A DNA stretch of 9,133 bases from Methanomassiliicoccales archaeon. GTDB lineage: Archaea; Thermoplasmatota; Thermoplasmata; SG8-5. Under the pieces are notes generated by a model that was not told the origin of the DNA, did not search any database, and was given only the letters and a program-made list of their open reading frames with translations. Location of the stretch: the NCBI GenBank assembly GCA_030636255.1, contig DAOVXH010000065.1, positions 1 through 9,133 on the forward strand. The letters are read 5' to 3'. Of the stretch, positions 6,335-9,133 are shown piece after piece. Made by a program: the position numbers and the translations under genes. Each line of letters begins with the position of its first letter. Within the stretch, counting starts at the first letter, position 1.

Positions 6335-6871
6335 TTATTTCAACTCCATTTTCTTGAGCACTTCACTCACCAGTTGCTTTAAATCAGCATCTACATGGTG
6401 AATTGACGCCCCCCTATTCGGGATGCCGTATATTACAGTTGTGCCTGGAGGAGCAAGGACAATGCAGGCTAAAGCAGCCAAATCTTCCTCGCCGTCCACT
6501 ATAATTCTTAAATTTCTGGAATTATCATAGCCATCCTTGATGGCATTCCACATTTCATGAGTTATCTGGGCCATGGGGTTTTTCACAGATATTTCAGGCT
6601 GGGAGAATTTAGCGAACCTCTCCTTGACCTGGTCCATGGGCATACGCTTGGTCATGTAGTCTATTATGCTGATATCCGGTATGACGCCAGCCTCAAGAAT
6701 GTCCAGGGTAACAATGTCTCCAACAGTAACAATAAATCTGGAGGTTTCAATTTCATTGATAATATCTGCTATATCAGTGAATATTTTGCCCACTGGCGCT
6801 CCAAGTTCATGCCGAAGTTCATCCGGCATTACATAAAGAGGTTTAGCGGACCCTGAGTGCGAACTTTCCAT
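6335..6871 (-). CDS. GTP-dependent dephospho-CoA kinase (DUF359)
   Basis: Catalyses the last step of coenzyme A synthesis in archaea, phosphorylation of dephospho-CoA using GTP; this family was shown to have that activity in Thermococcus. With the start chosen here it has 178 residues. Family features seen: 'MPDELRHELGAPVGKIF' (15-31), the VGDIVT turn (50-55), DYMTKR (71-76), VDGEEDLAALA (126-136) and 'PPGTTVIYGIPNRG' (141-154). The frame stays open further upstream, but those codons lie in spt4 in another frame and do not resemble the family. I prefer ATG 6869-6871, preceded by GGGGAT and overlapping spt4 by 29 bases. ATG 6827-6829 is an alternative that would give 164 residues with no overlap, but it has no Shine-Dalgarno site. 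The stop abuts rps24e. Confidence 0.9.
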   Translation of the reverse strand: MESSHSGSAKPLYVMPDELRHELGAPVGKIFTDIADIINEIETSRFIVTVGDIVTLDILEAGVIPDISIIDYMTKRMPMDQVKERFAKFSQPEISVKNPMAQITHEMWNAIKDGYDNSRNLRIIVDGEEDLAALACIVLAPPGTTVIYGIPNRGASIHHVDADLKQLVSEVLKKMELK

Positions 6872-7031
6872 TGGTTTGAATCCCCATTTTCCGGGCAATT
6901 TCGGAGCGGGAGTGGTCCATAATGACCACATAGCCCTGCCATTCTCTGGAGGTCTGGCTGCCGCATACCTTGCACTCATCTTCCTCTGTGATGAGGCTGC
7001 AAGACTTGCAGGCCTTGACAATATCTGCCAT
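6843..7031 (-). CDS. spt4: Transcription elongation factor Spt4 (RpoE'')
   Basis: A 62-residue zinc protein that pairs with Spt5 (NusG homologue) and binds the RNA polymerase clamp to aid processive elongation. The zinc site is ACKSC (residues 7-11) and ECKVCG (19-24). The conserved body includes REWQGYVVIMD and 'HSRSEIARKMGI', and the protein ends in the family-typical GKFALRVR. The start ATG (7029-7031) shares its A with the TGA stop of rpo7 (TGATG), and a strong GGAGGAG lies just upstream within rpo7, which points to translational coupling. Its last 29 bases overlap the preferred start of the dephospho-CoA kinase gene. Confidence 0.96.
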   Translation of the reverse strand: MADIVKACKSCSLITEEDECKVCGSQTSREWQGYVVIMDHSRSEIARKMGIQTNGKFALRVR

Positions 7032-7588
7032 CAGTTCTCCTCCTTCTTGCCCAGGTCCTGTATCCAGTCCAGTTTTCCAAGGCCAGCCTGTCTCATGGTA
7101 AGTCCAATCTTGCTCTCCCTGGGGTTACGCTCATTAACGCTGACAGTAACTATCCTGGCCCTGACATCATTATTGACTCTGATATCTCTCCTGGTCTCCT
7201 TGCCAACCAGCCTCTGGTTCTCAACGTCCACGTCTATGTGATCGTCCATTACCTGGCTGATATGCAGCAAGCCGTCCAGAGGTCCGAACCTGATGAAGGC
7301 TCCGAACTTCAGAACCTCACAGACCATTCCCTCGACAACTTCCTGGTTGTCCAGTCTGAACATCATGGCTTCATATTCCACGTCCTGATATACTGCTCCG
7401 TCACCGTGAACAATTCGTCCTTCGCCAACTGGCTTGATGTTTGCAGTAAGCACAATAAGGCTGCGGTCACCTACAATTTTTCCCTCGAAGCTCAACTGGG
7501 TAAGTTCCTGTGCCAGTTCATTAATGTCTTCTCCTAGTCTCTCTGGTGGTATGCGAATGACGTCCTTTCTCTTGACTTTAATATACAT
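7031..7588 (-). CDS. rpo7: DNA-directed RNA polymerase subunit Rpo7 (RpoE')
   Basis: Archaeal homologue of eukaryotic Rpb7, which forms the stalk of RNA polymerase with Rpo4 and helps open-complex formation and RNA binding. It has 185 residues. The N-terminal RNP-like domain starts MYIKVKRKDVIRIPPERLG. The C-terminal S1/OB domain (from ~80) shows 'EVLKFGAFIRFGPLDGLLHI' and the conserved SKIGLTMRQAGLGKL near the end. The ATG at 7586-7588 is preceded by AGGGAT five bases upstream. The 41-base gap from the pyrophosphatase gene has no T-rich terminator on this strand, so the operon may be read through from hppA, or may start from a weak AT-rich promoter in the gap. Confidence 0.97.
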   Translation of the reverse strand: MYIKVKRKDVIRIPPERLGEDINELAQELTQLSFEGKIVGDRSLIVLTANIKPVGEGRIVHGDGAVYQDVEYEAMMFRLDNQEVVEGMVCEVLKFGAFIRFGPLDGLLHISQVMDDHIDVDVENQRLVGKETRRDIRVNNDVRARIVTVSVNERNPRESKIGLTMRQAGLGKLDWIQDLGKKEEN

Positions 7589-7612
7589 ATTTATCCCTGC
7601 GTATTTTTTTTT

Positions 7613-7623
7613 GATAGTCTATC
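7613..7623. repeat. Short perfect palindrome in the hppA-rpo7 gap
   Basis: GATAG-T-CTATC, 5-bp arms around one central base, next to a run of nine A on the minus strand. It is not a terminator for the minus-strand genes because A and not T follows. It could be a regulator site, but it is short enough to be chance. Confidence 0.3.
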
Positions 7624-7629
7624 TGATAT

Positions 7630-9133
7630 TTATTCGTTTGGCTCGAGTATTACTTCTTCTTCCATGGAAGGAGATTGCTCCTGAACATCTACTTGTTCAG
7701 GAACAATTGTTTCCTCAACTGGGGCTTCTTCGACCATTGGCTCATCATCTTCTACTGGTGGGGCCTTTGGCTTCTTGGGTTTCTTTCCACTCTTCTTAGC
7801 CTTGCCTATTCTGATTGGCTTCTTGCTTACTACAATTGCGTAGGCAATACCGAATATCATGAGTCCAATTCCAACTAGAACTGCAATGAAAGTTCCTGGG
7901 TCTGTATTGAAATCGATTGCTCCAATATTGTATTTCACAACAACCGGCACAATAAGCACCGCAACTAGGCTAATTACCTTCACCATTGGGTTCAGTGCTG
8001 GTCCTGCGGTGTCCTTCAATGGGTCACCAACAGTGTCCCCGACTATACTAGCCATGTGAGCGTCTGAGCCCTTTCCACCGTGATGTCCGTCCTCGACATA
8101 CTTCTTTGCATTGTCCCAGGCACCGCCAGCATTTGACATGAACACTGCCATTAGCTGTGCTGAAAGAATTGAACCTGCCAGGAAAGCGCCTAAAGCCACT
8201 TCATTGAATATCAGACCAACGATTATTGGAGAAAGGATTGCAAGCATAGCCAGTCCCACAAGTTCCTTCTGGGCTGCCTCTGTGCAGATCTCAACAGGTT
8301 TTTCATAGTCTGGTTTGGCTGTTCCTTCCCAGAGTCCCTTTATCTCCTTGAACTGGCGCCTTACCTCTATAACAATGAGGCTGGCTGCCTTCTCAACTGC
8401 TCTAATGCACATTGCACTGAACAGGAATGGAATTGAACCGCCGATAAGTAATGCTGCAAAGAATATTGGCGTGGAGATAATGACCTCTCCAGTAATTTGT
8501 AAACCATCAACTGTCAATAATGTACTTCCTGCATCAGCCGCCCTTACAATGTAGTCCATGAACAAACTTATACCAGCTATCACAGCAGAACCAATTGCGA
8601 TTCCCTTTGTGATGGCCTTTGTTGTGTTTCCTACTGCGTCCATGTCAGCCATTCTCTGCCTTGCTTCTGGCTCAAGACCGCACATCTCTCCGATACCGTT
8701 AGCATTGTCTGCGATTGGTCCGAATGTATCCATGGAAATTGTGTTTCCAGTAAGGGTAAGCATACCAATACCGCAAAGTGAAACGCCGTATGCAACAAGG
8801 AATGGTTGGTCACTTGGGAATATGACTGCGGAAGCAACCATGGCGCCTACAATCACGAATAGTGCCCAGACGCTGCTCTCCATTCCCCAGCCAAGTCCAC
8901 TTAGGATTGTTGTTGCTGGGCCGGTCTCTGTAGCTTTTGCAATCTCCCTGACTGGCTTGCGATGGGTTGAAGTAAAGTATTCTGTAAGGAAATTGAGAAC
9001 CAGGGCCATGACTATACCGGCACCAGTTGCTGCTGCCAGTCTTAATCCAATATAGGTAACTGCATCAGCACCAACATAGCCAACATCGTCTGCTGCTCCC
9101 TGGACCCAGAATAGGGCCAGCAGAACAAAACCA
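7630..9133 (-). CDS. hppA: K+-independent membrane H+-pumping pyrophosphatase, C-terminal 500 residues (5' end outside window)
   Basis: Integral membrane pump coupling hydrolysis of cytosolic pyrophosphate to proton export. The frame is open to the window edge, so the internal Met at 9009 is not the start. Conserved motifs include ADNANGIGEM, 'GNTTKAITKG', GGAWDNAKKYVEDG, GGKGSDAH and VGDTVGDPLKDTAGPALNP, which carry the Asp and Lys residues that bind Mg-pyrophosphate. In the GNTTKAITKG motif the Lys (8617-8619) and Thr (8608-8610) are at the positions that distinguish K+-independent proton pumps from K+-dependent ones, which have Ala and Gly. Several long hydrophobic helices alternate with these loops. 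After the usual last helix comes one more membrane segment (TFIAVLVGIGLMIFGIAYAI), as in the Streptomyces-type 17-helix enzymes. A 64-residue tail follows (7633-7824), Lys/Pro-rich then Glu/Pro-rich, predicted cytosolic. The gene precedes rpo7 by 41 bases. Confidence 0.97.
   Translation of the reverse strand, partial: GFVLLALFWVQGAADDVGYVGADAVTYIGLRLAAATGAGIVMALVLNFLTEYFTSTHRKPVREIAKATETGPATTILSGLGWGMESSVWALFVIVGAMVASAVIFPSDQPFLVAYGVSLCGIGMLTLTGNTISMDTFGPIADNANGIGEMCGLEPEARQRMADMDAVGNTTKAITKGIAIGSAVIAGISLFMDYIVRAADAGSTLLTVDGLQITGEVIISTPIFFAALLIGGSIPFLFSAMCIRAVEKAASLIVIEVRRQFKEIKGLWEGTAKPDYEKPVEICTEAAQKELVGLAMLAILSPIIVGLIFNEVALGAFLAGSILSAQLMAVFMSNAGGAWDNAKKYVEDGHHGGKGSDAHMASIVGDTVGDPLKDTAGPALNPMVKVISLVAVLIVPVVVKYNIGAIDFNTDPGTFIAVLVGIGLMIFGIAYAIVVSKKPIRIGKAKKSGKKPKKPKAPPVEDDEPMVEEAPVEETIVPEQVDVQEQSPSMEEEVILEPNE

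Noticed and set aside
6876..7021. N-terminal extension of the dephospho-CoA kinase frame
   Set aside because: These codons lie within spt4 in another frame, and the predicted residues do not resemble the DUF359 family.
8558..9055. Plus-strand open frame of 165 codons
   Set aside because: It is antisense to the pyrophosphatase. Its hydrophobic translation is a by-product of the complementary membrane-helix codons.
1..9133. CRISPR array, transposon or phage genes
   Set aside because: There are no regularly spaced direct repeats, transposase motifs or phage-type genes; the content is housekeeping.

Overview
This is an archaeal window, and the gene set suggests a euryarchaeal lineage close to Thermoplasmatota (for example a sediment group). 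The evidence is archaeal-type Rpo7, Spt4, S24e and S27ae proteins in the usual archaeal order, a GTP-dependent dephospho-CoA kinase (DUF359), and a DUF835 domain. Base composition is moderate and slightly AT-rich. The placement is inferred from gene content and not from phylogeny.

Layout: a plus-strand gene for a helix-turn-helix regulator enters from the left edge and ends 10 bases before the end of a very long minus-strand gene. Everything else is on the minus strand. Read in the direction of transcription (right to left), it runs: the C-terminal two thirds of a membrane pyrophosphatase (hppA); rpo7 (rpoE1); spt4; DUF359 kinase; rps24e; rps27ae; an intron-containing tRNA-Arg(CCG); an intergenic promoter region; and the isoleucyl-tRNA synthetase fusion gene. 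The five genes from rpo7 to rps27ae overlap or abut and have clear ribosome binding sites, so they look like one transcription/translation operon. The proton pyrophosphatase lies 41 bases upstream of it. The small rps27ae gene (59 codons) is intact.

The most unusual object is the 1673-residue synthetase gene. Its first ~1060 residues form a complete IleRS architecture, but the KMSKS signature reads SISDS, so both lysines are lost, and the editing-site His of the VH...D motif is Tyr. It continues in frame into about 610 extra residues: a helix-hairpin-helix (HhH) and zinc ribbon pair, a Pro/Glu-rich linker, a second HhH and zinc ribbon pair, a TPR-like stretch and a C-terminal DUF835 domain. 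This looks like a synthetase tied to a sensor or regulatory module.

The second unusual object is the tRNA-Arg gene. Its T-loop is split by a 38-nt intron that folds into a bulge-helix-bulge-like structure with cleavage predicted between positions 59 and 60. The synthetase promoter region carries a perfect 8-bp inverted repeat flanking a TATA-like element, a plausible operator.
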